Assembly: GCF_015752315.1 (NCBI RefSeq)
Contig: NZ_JADOVJ010000001.1
Location: forward strand, 3,526,501 to 3,590,500
DNA: 64,000 bases
From: Nocardioides luteus
GTDB taxonomy: Bacteria > Actinomycetota > Actinomycetes > Propionibacteriales > Nocardioidaceae
Direction: 5' to 3'
Shown here: piece after piece, positions 15,969 through 25,834 of the stretch
Layout of the letters: every line of letters begins with the position of its first letter
Position numbering within the stretch: the first letter of the stretch is position 1
Program-made: the position numbers and the translations under genes
The notes under the pieces: generated by a model
Told to the model about the DNA's origin: nothing
What the model saw: the letters and a program-made list of their open reading frames with translations, nothing else
Database searches by the model: none

Positions 15969-16820
15969 TCAGCCCTGCGGGTCGAGCTCGCCGCCGACGA
16001 CCTCGAGCACCCGGGCGCGTACGTTGGCCGCGGCCTCGGGGTCGCGGGCCGCCACGGCGGCGACGAGAGCGTTGCCGAGGATCAGCTGCGGGATCCGGAT
16101 GATCGAGTCGAGCTCCTGACGGAACCCGGCCCGGCCGCCCTGCGGGGTGACCAGCTCGACCTCGGCCAGCTTGGTCAGCTGGGTGCCGGTGAAGGAGGTC
16201 AGCGCGATCACGGCCGCTCCCCCGGCGACGGCCGCCTGGGCGACCTGGATCGTGGGCGCGGTGGCGCCGGTGCCGCTGACGACGACGCAGACGTCGCCGG
16301 GCTGGAGCAGCCGAGCCCGGATGAGCTGGTCGAGGTGGTCGCTGGGCGCGACGGTGCTGAGGCCCTGGGAGCCCAGCCGCATCGCGATGTCCTGGGCCAC
16401 CGGGGAGGAGACCCCGGTGCCGGCGACGAGGATCGAACGGGCCTCGGCGAGCAGCTCGACGGCCCGGCTGACCTGCTCCTCGGAGAGGAGGCCGACCATG
16501 TCGGAGGCGGAGTCGGCGATGTCGGCGAAGAAGGAGCGCACCACCGTCAGCGGGCTGCCCCCCTCGGTCGTCTCGGTCTTGGCCGAACCCAGGTCGCGGG
16601 CCAGCAGCACCTTGAGGTGCGGGAAGCCGCGGAACCCGAGTCTCTGCGCGGCACGAACCACGGTCGCGGTCGAGACGGAGGCCTCGGCGGCGATCTCGGC
16701 GGTGGTCGCTTCGATGGCCCACTCCGAGCGGGTCAGCACGACCTCGGCGACCGCGCGCTCGGAAGGGTTGAGCCGCGGCATGGCGGCCCGGATGGCGGGA
16801 AGAACCGGCGCACTCGTCAT
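15969..16820 (-). CDS. MurR/RpiR family transcriptional regulator
   Basis: A 283-aa regulator with an N-terminal HTH_6 domain (residues about 5-80; LNPSERAVAEVVL and ASVSTATVVRAAQRLGFRGFPHLK are characteristic) and a C-terminal SIS sugar-phosphate-binding domain (about 115-250; SILVAGTGVSSPVAQDIAMRL, CVVVSGTGATAPTIQVA). SIS domains of this family bind phosphosugars, so the effector is probably a phosphorylated metabolite. ATG at 16820 overlaps the phnE stop (ATGA), so the regulator is the last gene of the transporter operon. This hints that the imported or processed compound is a sugar phosphate or phosphonate. Confidence 0.9.
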   Translation of the reverse strand: MTSAPVLPAIRAAMPRLNPSERAVAEVVLTRSEWAIEATTAEIAAEASVSTATVVRAAQRLGFRGFPHLKVLLARDLGSAKTETTEGGSPLTVVRSFFADIADSASDMVGLLSEEQVSRAVELLAEARSILVAGTGVSSPVAQDIAMRLGSQGLSTVAPSDHLDQLIRARLLQPGDVCVVVSGTGATAPTIQVAQAAVAGGAAVIALTSFTGTQLTKLAEVELVTPQGGRAGFRQELDSIIRIPQLILGNALVAAVAARDPEAAANVRARVLEVVGGELDPQG

Positions 16821-17692
16821 GCCGCCACCGCAGTGGCCTCGGCGCCGTGCAGGATCCGGTGACGCAGCGCTGCAGACAGCTGGTCCACCAGGATCGTCAC
16901 GATGATGATCACAGCTAGCATGATTCCACCCCACTCCCATTCTCTGCCCCGAAGGACACGGTTTAAAAGCGCTCCAATTCCACCGGCGCTCACGACGCCG
17001 AGGATTGCGCTTGCCCTGATGTTCACCTCGAAGCGGTATAGCCAGAACGCCACGGTCTCGGGAAGCATCTGCGGGATCACCGCAGCCCGGATGCGCTGCC
17101 ACCACGACGCGCCGGCGGCGGCGACCGCCTCGACCGGGCGCGGATCGACGGCCTCGATGTTCTCCAGCGTCAGCTTGCCCAGCGAGCCGATCGAGTGGAC
17201 GCCGATCGCCATCGCTCCCGCCATCGGGTTGAGCCCGAACAGGGGCAGCATGACGATCACCGCGAGCAGGATCTCCGGGACCGCGCGGATGGCGTTGAAG
17301 AAGAGCCGCACCGGGACGCGTACGACCAGCGGCGAGGTGTTGGAGGCGGCCAGGAACGCCAGCGGGAAGGAGAACAGCGCTCCGACGCAGGTGCCGATCC
17401 AGGCGAGCGCGACCGACTCCCCCATCAGCTTCAAGGACTGCAGCCACCAGTCTCCGTAGGTGAGCTCCGGGTCGGCCTGACCCTCGGGATGGGCTCCCGG
17501 CCAGGTCAGCAAGCCGTCGAGCATCTGGCCGGCGTACTGCAGGATCTCTCCCGGGAACTGCGGCAGCCGCTCCCACTTGGCGTCGTCCAGGGACCAACCG
17601 GCGATCAGCACGATGCCGATCAGCGTCAGCCCGGCCACGGTGTAGGGCCACTTCGGCGGTGGCTTGGGCCGCGTGGCGGTCGCCTCGGTCAC
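16817..17692 (-). CDS. phnE: phosphonate-type ABC transporter permease, second copy
   Basis: Inner-membrane permease (291 aa) of the PhnE family. The N-terminus has a membrane segment near 20-38, a soluble loop, and the binding-protein-dependent transport core from about residue 95 on. The EAA-type motif reads VDPRPVEAVAAAGASWWQRIRAAVIPQMLP (an actual run broken here: VDPRPVEAVAAAGA, then WWQRIRAAVIPQ). It pairs with the upstream permease to form a heterodimer. The GTG start at 17692 overlaps the stop of the first phnE (GTGA), and its own stop overlaps the regulator start. Confidence 0.92.
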   Translation of the reverse strand: MTEATATRPKPPPKWPYTVAGLTLIGIVLIAGWSLDDAKWERLPQFPGEILQYAGQMLDGLLTWPGAHPEGQADPELTYGDWWLQSLKLMGESVALAWIGTCVGALFSFPLAFLAASNTSPLVVRVPVRLFFNAIRAVPEILLAVIVMLPLFGLNPMAGAMAIGVHSIGSLGKLTLENIEAVDPRPVEAVAAAGASWWQRIRAAVIPQMLPETVAFWLYRFEVNIRASAILGVVSAGGIGALLNRVLRGREWEWGGIMLAVIIIVTILVDQLSAALRHRILHGAEATAVAA

Positions 17693-18510
17693 ACCAGCCT
17701 CCTGCGCAGGATCTGGGAGAGCAGGTCGATCGCGACGACGACCACGAAGATGACGATGACGACCGCCGCGAGCCGCGCGTAGTCGGCCCGGTTGAAGTAG
17801 AGCATGATCAGCTGCCCGATCCCGCCGGCCCCGACCGCGCCCAGCACCACCGAGGCGCGGACGTTGAGCTCGAAGACGTACAGGACGTACGAGGCGTAGT
17901 TGGGCAGGATCTGCGGCACGATCGCCGCACGGGCCCGCTGCCAGCGGGTCGCCCCGGCCGCGTCGAGCGCCTCCAGGGGCCCCGGGTCGACGGCGTCGAT
18001 GCTCTCCGCGGTCAGCTTGGCGACGATGCCGATGTTGAAGATGGTCAGCGCCAGGATCCCGGGAAGCGGACCGGTGACGACGGCGACGAACACGAGCGCG
18101 TAGGCCATGTCGGGCAGCGACCGGATCACCGACATCACCGGCTTGATGACCCGGTAGACCGCAGGTGGCGCGCTGACCTTGGAGCCCAGCAGAGCCACGC
18201 CGAGGGCGATCAGGGAGCCGACGAACGTCGCGATGACCGCGATGGCGGCCGTCTCCATGAGGGCGGTCCACAGCCGCGAGGAGGGATCGGTGATCTCCTG
18301 CCACTCGGGACGGACCACCTCCGCGAGGATCGAGGTCAGCATCGGCCACTGCTCGATCACCGGGGCGAGCGAGAAGTCGATCGCCCAGCCCGCCACCACC
18401 GTGATCGCGACGGCACCGAGAACGCCGCCGACGAGCAGCGGGCTCGGCGGCGGCTGCTCCGGGCGGACCGGGCGCTGGCCGCCCGGGCGCTCGAGGGTGG
18501 CCTGACTCAT
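17689..18510 (-). CDS. phnE: phosphonate-type ABC transporter permease, first copy
   Basis: Permease of 273 aa, related to the next gene but diverged. The membrane segments, the EAA-loop sequence [18 protein letters not shown] and the C-terminal [18 protein letters not shown] follow the PhnE pattern. ATG at 18510 overlaps the phnC stop (ATGA). Tandem, non-identical phnE genes are common in PhnCDE systems. Substrate specificity resides in PhnD and cannot be read from the permeases. Confidence 0.93.
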   Translation of the reverse strand: MSQATLERPGGQRPVRPEQPPPSPLLVGGVLGAVAITVVAGWAIDFSLAPVIEQWPMLTSILAEVVRPEWQEITDPSSRLWTALMETAAIAVIATFVGSLIALGVALLGSKVSAPPAVYRVIKPVMSVIRSLPDMAYALVFVAVVTGPLPGILALTIFNIGIVAKLTAESIDAVDPGPLEALDAAGATRWQRARAAIVPQILPNYASYVLYVFELNVRASVVLGAVGAGGIGQLIMLYFNRADYARLAAVVIVIFVVVVAIDLLSQILRRRLV

Positions 18511-19310
18511 GCAGATACGTCCTCGGCGGTCAGCGAGCGGCCGTAGATCTTCTCGAAGACCGCGTCGTCGGCCGCGGCAGCGGGGCCGTCGAACACCACC
18601 TGTCCCGCGCGCATGCCGATGATGCGGTCGGCGTAGCGCCGGGCGAGATCGAGGAAGTGCAGGTTGACCACGGTAGTGATACCTAGATCCCGGTTGATCC
18701 GTTGCAGGTCGCGCATCACCAGGTTGGCTGTGGGCGGGTCGAGCGAGGCGACCGGCTCGTCGGCGAGCACCACGGAGGGCTGCTGCGCGAGCGCCCGAGC
18801 GATCGCGACCCGCTGCTGCTGTCCGCCGGAGAGCTCGGAGGCGCGTACCCATGCCTTCTCGACGATCCCGACGCGCTCGAGCGCCTCGAAGGCGATCTCC
18901 TTGTCGGCCTTCGTGTGCACGCCGAGAGCCGACCGCAGCCACGACTGGGCGTGCAGCCGGCCGGTGAGCACGTTGCCCATCACCGAGCGACGGGTCACCA
19001 GGTTGAACCCCTGGAAGATCATCCCGATCTCGGCGCGCAGCCGCCGCAGCCGGCGGCCGCGGGCCGTGGCCACCTCGGTCCCGCCCACCGAGAGCGAGCC
19101 CGACGTGACCGGCACCAGGCCGTTGATCGTGCGGATGAGCGTCGACTTGCCCGCCCCGGAGAGCCCGACGACCACGACGAACTCCCCTGCCGGGATGGTC
19201 AGGGAGACCCCGTCCAGGCCCCGGGTGCCGTTCGGGTAGACCACCGAGACATCGTCGAAGACGATGCGGTGACCACCAGCGGGCCCGCCTCCGGGGTTCG
19301 AGCCGCTCAT
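18507..19310 (-). CDS. phnC: phosphonate-type ABC transporter ATP-binding protein
   Basis: ATPase (267 aa) with Walker [10 protein letters not shown] near residue 50, Q-loop MIFQGFN, signature [15 protein letters not shown], Walker [13 protein letters not shown] and the H-loop His in [10 protein letters not shown]. The spacing and the [14 protein letters not shown] stretch are typical of PhnC. ATG at 19310 overlaps the phnD stop by four bases. It energises import through the two PhnE proteins. Confidence 0.95.
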   Translation of the reverse strand: MSGSNPGGGPAGGHRIVFDDVSVVYPNGTRGLDGVSLTIPAGEFVVVVGLSGAGKSTLIRTINGLVPVTSGSLSVGGTEVATARGRRLRRLRAEIGMIFQGFNLVTRRSVMGNVLTGRLHAQSWLRSALGVHTKADKEIAFEALERVGIVEKAWVRASELSGGQQQRVAIARALAQQPSVVLADEPVASLDPPTANLVMRDLQRINRDLGITTVVNLHFLDLARRYADRIIGMRAGQVVFDGPAAAADDAVFEKIYGRSLTAEDVSA

Positions 19311-20284
19311 TCGCCGAAGTTCTCCTCCACGGACTTCGCCTTCTTCAGGGCTGCCGTGTCGACCTTCTCGAGGCCCTCGATCTCGTAGACCGCCTCCAGC
19401 GTCTTGAGCCCCTTGGGGTCCTTCGCCATCGCGGTGAACGCGTCGGTCACCTTCGTACGCAGCTCCTTGGAGAGCCCGCCGGCGACGACGATGCCGTCGT
19501 TGGGGATCTCGGTGGAGTAGGCGAAGACCACGACCTCGGAGGCGACCTTCGGCTCGTCGGCCGCGACCTCCTCGCGGGCGTCGTCGAAGCTCACGCCGAT
19601 CGGGTAGTCGCCGCGCGCCACCGCCAGCACCGCGGCGTCGTGGTCGCCGGCGAACTGCGCGTCGAGGTCGACCAGCGCGTCGCCGCCGGTGACCTGGCTC
19701 CACTGGGTGGCCGGGTAGTAGTAGCCCGAGGCGGAGCCCTGGTCGACGAAGGCGATCGAGGTGCCGGGCTTGATCTTGGCGATCGCCTCCTCGCCAGCGG
19801 GGCCGGTCTTGGCGGCATCGGTGCCGTTGCAGTACTTGAAGCCCTCGACCACCTTGACCTCGTCGGCGCAGTAGGTCTCGGGGTCGTTGGTGAACCACTG
19901 GGTGTGGTAGGTCCCCGAGCCGTAGCGCACCGACTGCAGGACCGGCACCGCGCCAGCCTGGTCCTCGGCCTGGACCATGCCGATCGGGCCGAGCATCGCG
20001 ACCTGCGCCTGGTCGGACTTCATCGCCACGATCGCGGCGGCGTAGCTCTCGGTGACCTCGGCGCGTACCGGGATCCCGATCTTGTCGCTGAGGAACGACT
20101 CCAGGCCCTTCGCGCTCTGCGTGATCGAGTCGACGTCGCCCGAGGGCACCAGCGAGAGCACGATCTCCTCGGGATCCTCCGCGGGCGCGGCGCTGTCCTC
20201 ACCACTGCCACAGGCGGCGAGCGAGAGGGCGAGCGATGCGGCGGCACCGACCGCCAGCAACCGGTTCCTGGGGGTTCTCAACAT
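19307..20284 (-). CDS. phnD: phosphonate-type ABC transporter substrate-binding lipoprotein
   Basis: Exported receptor of 325 aa with a lipoprotein signal (lipobox LAAC, Cys near residue 25). PhnD-family features are [38 protein letters not shown] and the anion-binding loop [13 protein letters not shown], where phosphonate or phosphate groups are held by Ser residues at a helix start. ATG at 20284 has AAGGAG about nine bases upstream and lies inside the end of the HAD gene (7-base overlap). Phosphonate, phosphite or a phosphorylated organic compound are all possible ligands. Confidence 0.92.
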   Translation of the reverse strand: MLRTPRNRLLAVGAAASLALSLAACGSGEDSAAPAEDPEEIVLSLVPSGDVDSITQSAKGLESFLSDKIGIPVRAEVTESYAAAIVAMKSDQAQVAMLGPIGMVQAEDQAGAVPVLQSVRYGSGTYHTQWFTNDPETYCADEVKVVEGFKYCNGTDAAKTGPAGEEAIAKIKPGTSIAFVDQGSASGYYYPATQWSQVTGGDALVDLDAQFAGDHDAAVLAVARGDYPIGVSFDDAREEVAADEPKVASEVVVFAYSTEIPNDGIVVAGGLSKELRTKVTDAFTAMAKDPKGLKTLEAVYEIEGLEKVDTAALKKAKSVEENFGE

Positions 20285-21060
20285 TGGACAGACTCCTTGA
20301 GGGGGTGAGCTGCGATGAAGGATGACGGGTCACTCGACCAGTCCGAGACTGCGGGGTACAGGTCCACGAGTGATCCTGCACGAACATGAGCTGGTCCTTG
20401 CCGGCGGTCGAAGGCATCAACGTACGCAGCAACACAACCACGCTCGACGGCGGGAGCCAGGTCATTGCGCCAGATGTCGCCGACCGACATCAACCACTCG
20501 GGGGCGTCGGCGGCGCCCGCGGCATCGAGGAAGGCATCCAGGTGCCCCTTCATCCGGGTCGGCTTGAGCGCGTCGGTGCGCACCTCGTCGACCACGCCGC
20601 CCAGGCCGAGGTGCTCCAGGATCGCGTCCAGCCCGCTGCCGGGCGAGTTGGTCAGGATCACCCGGTGCGCGTCGATCCCGGCGAGCAGATCGGTCAGCCC
20701 GTCGGGTGTGTGGATGTCCCCCGGGCACTCGCTCATCTCCGCCCTGCTCAGGACGTACGCAGCGCTCAACTGTTCCTCGGTGACCCCGGCGGCCAGGCCC
20801 AGGATCTTGACCGCCTCATAGCCGTCCTGAGCGCCTGTGAGCGTCTTCGGGGCACTCTCGGGCAGCCGCTTCCCCAGGAAGGCCTCAGCGGCCTCCAGGA
20901 GCGCCTCAGGGACGGCGGTGAGGGCCGCCACCCTCTCGGCGTAGAGAAGCACCGGAGTGTCTCCGAGACACACCGTGCCGTCCAGGTCCAGTACCAGCAC
21001 CGGCCGAGGCAACGCATCCACCTTCCAGGGGCGCGGGCCGTCGGGGTCAGCCCTGCGCAA
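20278..21060 (-). CDS. HAD-superfamily hydrolase, first gene of the phn operon
   Basis: Phosphatase-type HAD protein. Motif I is LVLDLDGTVCL with both catalytic Asp residues, motif II is VILTNSPG, a Lys is in ALKPTRMKG, and motif IV is VGDIWRNDLAPA. A helical C1-type cap lies between motifs I and II. It overlaps phnD by seven bases and probably acts on the imported compound. It lacks an obvious phosphonatase (PhnX) signature, so phosphonoacetaldehyde hydrolysis is not claimed. The start is uncertain: TTG at 21060 gives 260 aa, GTG at 21021 gives 247 aa and starts just before motif I. An AT-richer promoter region lies at 21061-21160. Confidence 0.82.
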   Translation of the reverse strand: MRRADPDGPRPWKVDALPRPVLVLDLDGTVCLGDTPVLLYAERVAALTAVPEALLEAAEAFLGKRLPESAPKTLTGAQDGYEAVKILGLAAGVTEEQLSAAYVLSRAEMSECPGDIHTPDGLTDLLAGIDAHRVILTNSPGSGLDAILEHLGLGGVVDEVRTDALKPTRMKGHLDAFLDAAGAADAPEWLMSVGDIWRNDLAPAVERGCVAAYVDAFDRRQGPAHVRAGSLVDLYPAVSDWSSDPSSFIAAHPLKESVQC

Positions 21061-21204
21061 CGCGATTACGTGATAACTGGAACGTAGGTAAAGACGCTTC
21101 AGGACGCAAGCAGCAAACGCTTGATGTCACACGCTATTTACTGCAATGCACGATATCGACTCGGGCCGCCTCACAGGCCCAAGCCGGCTTCGGCGCGCCG
21201 CGGG

Positions 21205-22413
21205 TCAGGCGAGGGCAGACCCGGCCCGGTATTCCTCGTAGGGGGTGTTCCAGTCGCCCCAGCCGTTGCTGAAGGTCATCTCGCGGTTGGTCCCGACGGT
21301 CTCGACGACGTCGCCGCGACGGGTCATGTCGTAGAGGAACTTGGCGTTCTCGTCGCTCATCCCGGTGCAGCCGTGGGAGACGTTGGCGTTGCCCTGCTGC
21401 GCGACCGACCAGGGCGCGCCGTGGATGAACTCACCGGAGAACGTGAGCCGCATGGCCCACTTCACGCCCTCCATGTTGTAGTACTCCCGGTCGCCCTCGT
21501 TGATCCCGATGGTCTCGGAGTTCATGGTCTTGCGCTTGAACTTCTCGATGATCACCTTCACGCCGCTTCGGGTGATGAACCCTTCCTTGCCGGTCGTGAT
21601 CGGGATGGTCTTGATCTTCTGCCCGTTCTTGAAGACGTCCATCTGGTGGGTCTGCGCGTTGGCCCGGTAGATGTGCGCGTCGCCGGTCTTGAAGGTGATC
21701 TCACGGTTCTTCTGGCCGAAGATGCCGCCGCCCGCGGGGACCGAGTTGATGTTGAGCTTCACGTTGATCGTGGAGTTCGCCTGCCAATAGGTGCGCGGAC
21801 GGTAGTGGACCTCCTTGTCGCTCACCCAGTACCAGGACCCCTCCTGCTCGGGCGTCGACTCGACCAGCATCTTCTTCTCGAAGGCGGCCTTGTTCTTCAC
21901 CGGCAGGTCGTACGTCACGATGATCGGCATCCCGACGCCGACGGTCTCCCCGTTGAGCGGTGCGATCGACGGGTAGGTCTGGCGGTCCAGGCCGAGGTCC
22001 TCGGTGGAGAAGGTGATCTGGCTCTTCTTCTGCAGACCGTCGTCACCGGTCGCGGTGACCGCGAGCGTGTAGGAGGCGGTCGGCTCGAGCACCTCACCTG
22101 CGCTCCAGCTCAGGCCGTCCTCGGTGATCGTGCCACGCACCTTGGTGCCCTTGGCCCCGGTCAGCATCACCTCGTCGAGCCGCCCCTTGGCCACGTCGAC
22201 CTTGACCACCTTGTCGACCGCGACCCCGGTGGCCTCGTTCTCGACGTTGGGCGTGATCTGCACCGTCGGCTCGGCGGGCTTCTTCGGCTCCTTCGACGCC
22301 GGGTCGGCCCCGCACGCGGCGAGCACGGGGGTCAGGACCGCGGTCGCGGTGGTCAACAGCACCCCCCGACGGGCCAGCAGGGACGGGCGGCGAAACGGTG
22401 ACTGCGTTGACAC
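21205..22413 (-). CDS. L,D-transpeptidase lipoprotein with Ig-like domains
   Basis: Cell-wall enzyme that makes 3-3 cross-links in peptidoglycan. Residues 1-36 form a Tat-like/lipoprotein signal (RRGVLLTTATAVL, lipobox LAAC). Two Ig-like modules follow (about 45-245), then the YkuD catalytic domain (about 250-380) with FIHGAPW and the active-site SHGCTGMS (His and Cys). The layout matches mycobacterial LdtB/LppS-type enzymes. GTG at 22413 has GGAG 10 bases upstream; an in-frame ATG at 22491 would add an extension covering the likely promoter. TAGGGT on the minus strand near 22478-22483 is a probable -10 box. Confidence 0.93.
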   Translation of the reverse strand: MSTQSPFRRPSLLARRGVLLTTATAVLTPVLAACGADPASKEPKKPAEPTVQITPNVENEATGVAVDKVVKVDVAKGRLDEVMLTGAKGTKVRGTITEDGLSWSAGEVLEPTASYTLAVTATGDDGLQKKSQITFSTEDLGLDRQTYPSIAPLNGETVGVGMPIIVTYDLPVKNKAAFEKKMLVESTPEQEGSWYWVSDKEVHYRPRTYWQANSTINVKLNINSVPAGGGIFGQKNREITFKTGDAHIYRANAQTHQMDVFKNGQKIKTIPITTGKEGFITRSGVKVIIEKFKRKTMNSETIGINEGDREYYNMEGVKWAMRLTFSGEFIHGAPWSVAQQGNANVSHGCTGMSDENAKFLYDMTRRGDVVETVGTNREMTFSNGWGDWNTPYEEYRAGSALA

Positions 22414-22515
22414 GGTGAGACTGCTCCAGACCTGAAATTGTGAACCCAGCGCTCTGAACCGGGAGGCGGGCGCGATAACCCTATCGGGCATTGCCAAGAG
22501 CCGCCCAAGAACGGC

Positions 22516-22550
22516 AGCGGGGCCCGATCCGTGGTGGATCGGGCCCCGCT
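22516..22550 (-). terminator. terminator of the ctaC-ctaD-ctaF operon
   Basis: A perfect 15-bp stem (22516-22530 with 22536-22550) and a five-base loop. On the minus strand it lies about 115 bases after the ctaF stop, just past the intergenic repeat at 22567-22665. Confidence 0.8.
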
Positions 22551-22566
22551 GTATAGGCGTCGTCCG

Positions 22567-22665
22567 GCGCGTGCGATCGCAAGGCGTGGGTGCGAAGGCG
22601 ACCTTCAGGGCGAAGCCGGTCGTCGAGCGCCCACAACGCAGCGAGCGTGCGTGCCGGGCGGCGCC
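22567..22665 (-). repeat. about 100-bp intergenic repeat, copy 1 (3' of ctaF)
   Basis: This stretch begins at the ctaF stop codon and aligns by eye, with one gap, to 56080-56177 beside rpsO at roughly four of five positions (shared words include CAAGGCG, GCGAAGC, GTCGA and GCGTGC). Both copies sit between a minus-strand gene and its terminator. The frame through it gives only weak peptide similarity, so it is more likely non-coding. Confidence 0.65.
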
Positions 22666-23081
22666 TAGTGCTTGAACTCGCCTCGGTAGTACTCAAAGTT
22701 CCAGCCGGCGGTGGCCAGCATGCCGAGCACGGCGGCGATGATGACCAGCCACCAGGCGGCCATCGCGACGGCCAGGACGACCAGACCGAAGGTGAGGCCG
22801 GCCCACAGCGGCCACCAGGAGAACGGCGGGAAGAAGCCGTACTCGCCGGCGCCCTCGGCGATGTCCCCGTCCTCGCGGTCCTCGGGACGCGGATCCATCC
22901 GGATGGCGTGGAAGCCGAGGTAGATCCAGATCATGGTGAACAGCAGCGTGCACATGACCAGCGCCGAGGTGCCGGTCCAGTCACCACCCTCAGAGGAGGC
23001 CGCAGTGACGAACCAGTAGGCCGGGGTGACCAGCACCATGAAGGCGGTGCAGACCCCGAAGATCCAGGCTTCAGACTTCAT
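22665..23081 (-). CDS. ctaF: cytochrome c oxidase subunit IV, actinobacterial type
   Basis: A small membrane subunit (138 aa) of the actinobacterial aa3 oxidase. Four hydrophobic segments are visible (about 5-28, 38-60, 88-105, 106-128), with the conserved YGFFPPFSWWPLWAGL between the second and third. ATG at 23081, five bases after the ctaD stop. Third gene of ctaC-ctaD-ctaF. The family (CtaF, Rv2199c) is needed for assembly or stability of the oxidase. Confidence 0.94.
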   Translation of the reverse strand: MKSEAWIFGVCTAFMVLVTPAYWFVTAASSEGGDWTGTSALVMCTLLFTMIWIYLGFHAIRMDPRPEDREDGDIAEGAGEYGFFPPFSWWPLWAGLTFGLVVLAVAMAAWWLVIIAAVLGMLATAGWNFEYYRGEFKH

Positions 23082-23086
23082 CGGGC

Positions 23087-24769
23087 TCAGCCTTCCTTGT
23101 TGGAGCTGGTGGAGACGAGATCGTCCTCATCGTGCTCCAGCGCGGCGATCTCCGGATGGTGGAGGTCGAAGGCCGGGGACTCCGAGCGGATCTTCGGGAT
23201 GGAGACGAAGTTGTGGCGCGGCGCCGGGCAGGCGGTGGCCCACTCCAGCGAACGGCCCCAGCCCCACGGGTCGTCGACCTCGACGATCGGCGCGTGACGC
23301 GAGACGTAGAGGTTGTAGAAGAACGGCAGCATCGACAGGCTGAGCAGGAACGCGCCCACGGTCGAGAACTGGTTGAGGAAGGTGAAGCCGTCGCTGGGCA
23401 GGTAGTCGGAGATACGCCGCTGCATGCCCTCGACACCGAGCCAGTGCTGGACCAGGAAGGTCGCGTGGAAGCCGACGAACAGCAGCCAGAAGTGGACCTT
23501 GCCCAGGCGCTCGTCGAGCATCCGGCCGGTCATCTTCGGCCACCAGAAGTAGAAGCCGGCGAACATCGCGAACACCACGGTGCCGAAGACGACGTAGTGG
23601 AAGTGCGCGACCACGAAGTAGGAGTCGGAGACCTGGAAGTCGAGCGGCGGGCTCGCCAGGATGATGCCGGTCAGACCACCGAAGAGGAAGGTCGTCAGGA
23701 AGCCGATCGACCACAGCATCGGGGTGTCGAAACTGACCGATCCGCCCCACATCGTGCCGATCCAGTTGAAGAACTTCACCCCTGTCGGCACCGCGATCAG
23801 GAACGTCATGCCGGAGAAGAACGGCAGGTTGACCGCGCCGGTGACGAACATGTGGTGCGCCCACACCGCCACCGAGAGGATCGCGATACCGAGGGTCGCG
23901 GCCACCAGGCCGATGTAGCCGAAGATCGGCTTGCGGCTGAAGACCGGGAGGATCTCGGAGATGATGCCGAAGAACGGCAGCGCGATGATGTAGACCTCGG
24001 GGTGGCCGAAGAACCAGAACAGGTGCTGCCACAGGATCGGGCCGCCGTGGGCGGCGTCGAAGACGTGGGAGCCGAACTGGCGGTCGGACTCGAGCATCAG
24101 CAGCGCGGCGGCCAGGATCGGGAACGCGATCAGCGCGAGCAGGGCGGTGATCAGCACGTTCCACGTGAAGATCGGCATCCGGAACATGGTCATGCCCGGC
24201 GCACGCATGCAGATGATCGTGGTGATGAAGTTGACCGAGCCCAGGATGGTGCCCAGACCACCCATGTAGAGACCCATGATCCACAGGTCGCCACCGACAC
24301 CCGGCGAGTACTGCGCGCTGGACAGCGGCGTGTAGGCGAACCAGCCGAAGTCGGCCGCGCCCGTCGGGGTGAAGAAGCCGCTGCCCGCGATCAGACCACC
24401 GAAGAGGTAGAGCCAGTAGCTGAACATGTTGAGTCGCGGGAACGCGACGTCAGGGGCGCCGATCTGCAGCGGCATGATGACGTTGGCGAAGCCGAAGAAC
24501 AGCGGCGTCGCGAACAGCAGCAGCATGATCGTGCCGTGCATGGTGAACAGCTGGTTGAACAGCTCGTCGTTGACGACCTGCTGACCCGGGAAGGCCAGCT
24601 CTGAGCGCATCAGCAGCGCCATCAGGCCGCCGACGAGGAACCAGGCGAACGACGTGACCAGGTACATCTTGCCGATCAGCTTGTGATCGGTGGTGGTCAG
24701 CAGCTGGTAGATGTGCTTACCGAGCGGCTTGGGGCCCCCGGTGACCGGGCGCGCAGCTGTGGCGGTCAC
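23087..24769 (-). CDS. ctaD: cytochrome c oxidase subunit I
   Basis: Catalytic heme-copper subunit, 560 aa, twelve membrane helices expected. The Cu-B/Tyr crosslink helix reads [13 protein letters not shown] near residue 255, the Cu-B His pair is in WAHHMFVTG, and the heme a3/a ligands are in [12 protein letters not shown]. The K- and D-channel helices are present. The frame remains open far upstream, but GTG at 24769 in a GTGA overlap with ctaC is the natural start and matches the family N-terminus ([20 protein letters not shown]). Confidence 0.97.
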   Translation of the reverse strand: MTATAARPVTGGPKPLGKHIYQLLTTTDHKLIGKMYLVTSFAWFLVGGLMALLMRSELAFPGQQVVNDELFNQLFTMHGTIMLLLFATPLFFGFANVIMPLQIGAPDVAFPRLNMFSYWLYLFGGLIAGSGFFTPTGAADFGWFAYTPLSSAQYSPGVGGDLWIMGLYMGGLGTILGSVNFITTIICMRAPGMTMFRMPIFTWNVLITALLALIAFPILAAALLMLESDRQFGSHVFDAAHGGPILWQHLFWFFGHPEVYIIALPFFGIISEILPVFSRKPIFGYIGLVAATLGIAILSVAVWAHHMFVTGAVNLPFFSGMTFLIAVPTGVKFFNWIGTMWGGSVSFDTPMLWSIGFLTTFLFGGLTGIILASPPLDFQVSDSYFVVAHFHYVVFGTVVFAMFAGFYFWWPKMTGRMLDERLGKVHFWLLFVGFHATFLVQHWLGVEGMQRRISDYLPSDGFTFLNQFSTVGAFLLSLSMLPFFYNLYVSRHAPIVEVDDPWGWGRSLEWATACPAPRHNFVSIPKIRSESPAFDLHHPEIAALEHDEDDLVSTSSNKEG

Positions 24770-25725
24770 TCGCCCTCCTCCTCGTTGTGGCTGGCGATGT
24801 CGTCGGTGGTGCGGGTGGACTTGCCACCACCGAGCAGCGGGCGCTCGGCCTCGAAGCCCTTCTGCGCCAGCGCGTCGACGTAAGACTTGTAGTCGCTCTC
24901 GGAGAGGATCGCGACCTTGAAGATCATCCGGGCGTGGTAGACGCCGCAGAGCTCGTAGCAGGCGCCGCGGAAGGTCTTGCCCTCGATGAGGTCGTTGGCA
25001 CCCGGGTTGAAGGTGGCCGTGGCCTCCTTCGTGGTGATCGAGTAGTGGTTGACCCGACCCGGGACGACGTCCATCTTCATGCCGAACTCCGGCACGCCGA
25101 AGTTGTGGATGACGTCCGCCGAGCGCAGGTTGAAGCGCGTGGTGGTCTTCTCCGGGAGGACCAGCGTCGGGATGTGCGAGCCGGTGCCCACGACATAGCC
25201 GTAGCTGTCGTAGGGGAACTCGTCGTCGACGAGGTTGTCGTCCGCGCTGGCGTCCAGCTCGCCGATGCCGTGGTTGAAGGTCCACTGCCACTGCTGGCCG
25301 GTGACCTCGATCACGTTGGTCGGCGACCCGTCGTCCAGCATCTCGTTCTGGACCTTGACGGTGTGGTCGAAGAACACGATCACCATCAGGACCGGAGCGA
25401 TCGTGTAGAAGATCTCCAGCGGCAGGTTGTAACGCGTCTGGACCGGGATGTCGGCGTCGCTGCGGCGCCGGTAGCGCCAGATCGCCCAGAAGATGAGCCC
25501 CCAGGTCAGGATGCCGGTCAGCAGCGCGGCGATCCATGCGCCCTGCCACAGGGCGAGGTTGTGCTCCCCCTGCTCAGAACGTGGCTCGGGGAAGCCGAAA
25601 CGCGCCGCCTCGTCCGAACAACCACTCAGCAGGAGGGCGCCGGCCGTCAGCGTCGCCACCAGCGCACCACGTCGGGCGCGGGCGTGGGACGGAGTCGATC
25701 CGGCCCCTGGCAAGTGCAGACCCAC
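24766..25725 (-). CDS. ctaC: cytochrome c oxidase subunit II, lipoprotein form
   Basis: Cu-A subunit, 319 aa. A lipobox (LLLSGC, Cys near residue 36) makes the N-terminus a lipoprotein signal. Two membrane helices follow (about 60-80 and 100-122), then the cupredoxin domain with the Cu-A ligands [13 protein letters not shown] near residues 253-266. GTG at 25725 has AGAGAGG six bases upstream; ATG at 25743, inside that purine run, is the alternative and would add six residues. The N-terminal Cys and export fit the external position of Cu-A, which receives electrons from QcrC. Confidence 0.96.
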   Translation of the reverse strand: MGLHLPGAGSTPSHARARRGALVATLTAGALLLSGCSDEAARFGFPEPRSEQGEHNLALWQGAWIAALLTGILTWGLIFWAIWRYRRRSDADIPVQTRYNLPLEIFYTIAPVLMVIVFFDHTVKVQNEMLDDGSPTNVIEVTGQQWQWTFNHGIGELDASADDNLVDDEFPYDSYGYVVGTGSHIPTLVLPEKTTTRFNLRSADVIHNFGVPEFGMKMDVVPGRVNHYSITTKEATATFNPGANDLIEGKTFRGACYELCGVYHARMIFKVAILSESDYKSYVDALAQKGFEAERPLLGGGKSTRTTDDIASHNEEEGE

Positions 25726-25834
25726 TACGAGCCTCTCTCTCATGCGAACACTCAGATGTCGGCAGACTACCGCGAGCGCCTCTGGATTCATCTTCAGGGG
25801 TTCCCCATGTCGCGTATGGCTACCGTTGGGTTCT

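Noticed and set aside
20278..21060. HAD gene as phosphonoacetaldehyde hydrolase (phnX)
   Set aside because: Only the general HAD motifs are visible. I cannot see PhnX-specific features, so the specific enzyme name was not used.
22481..22696. Small minus-strand frames through the two 100-bp repeat copies (also 56063-56290), which give faintly similar peptides
   Set aside because: They start inside ctaF and rpsO in other frames, have no ribosome site and run through the terminators; the similarity is explained by the DNA repeat itself.
23087..25549. 820-aa frame extending subunit I of the oxidase
   Set aside because: The extra N-terminal part is a shadow of ctaC; the GTG at 24769 in the GTGA overlap gives the normal subunit I start.
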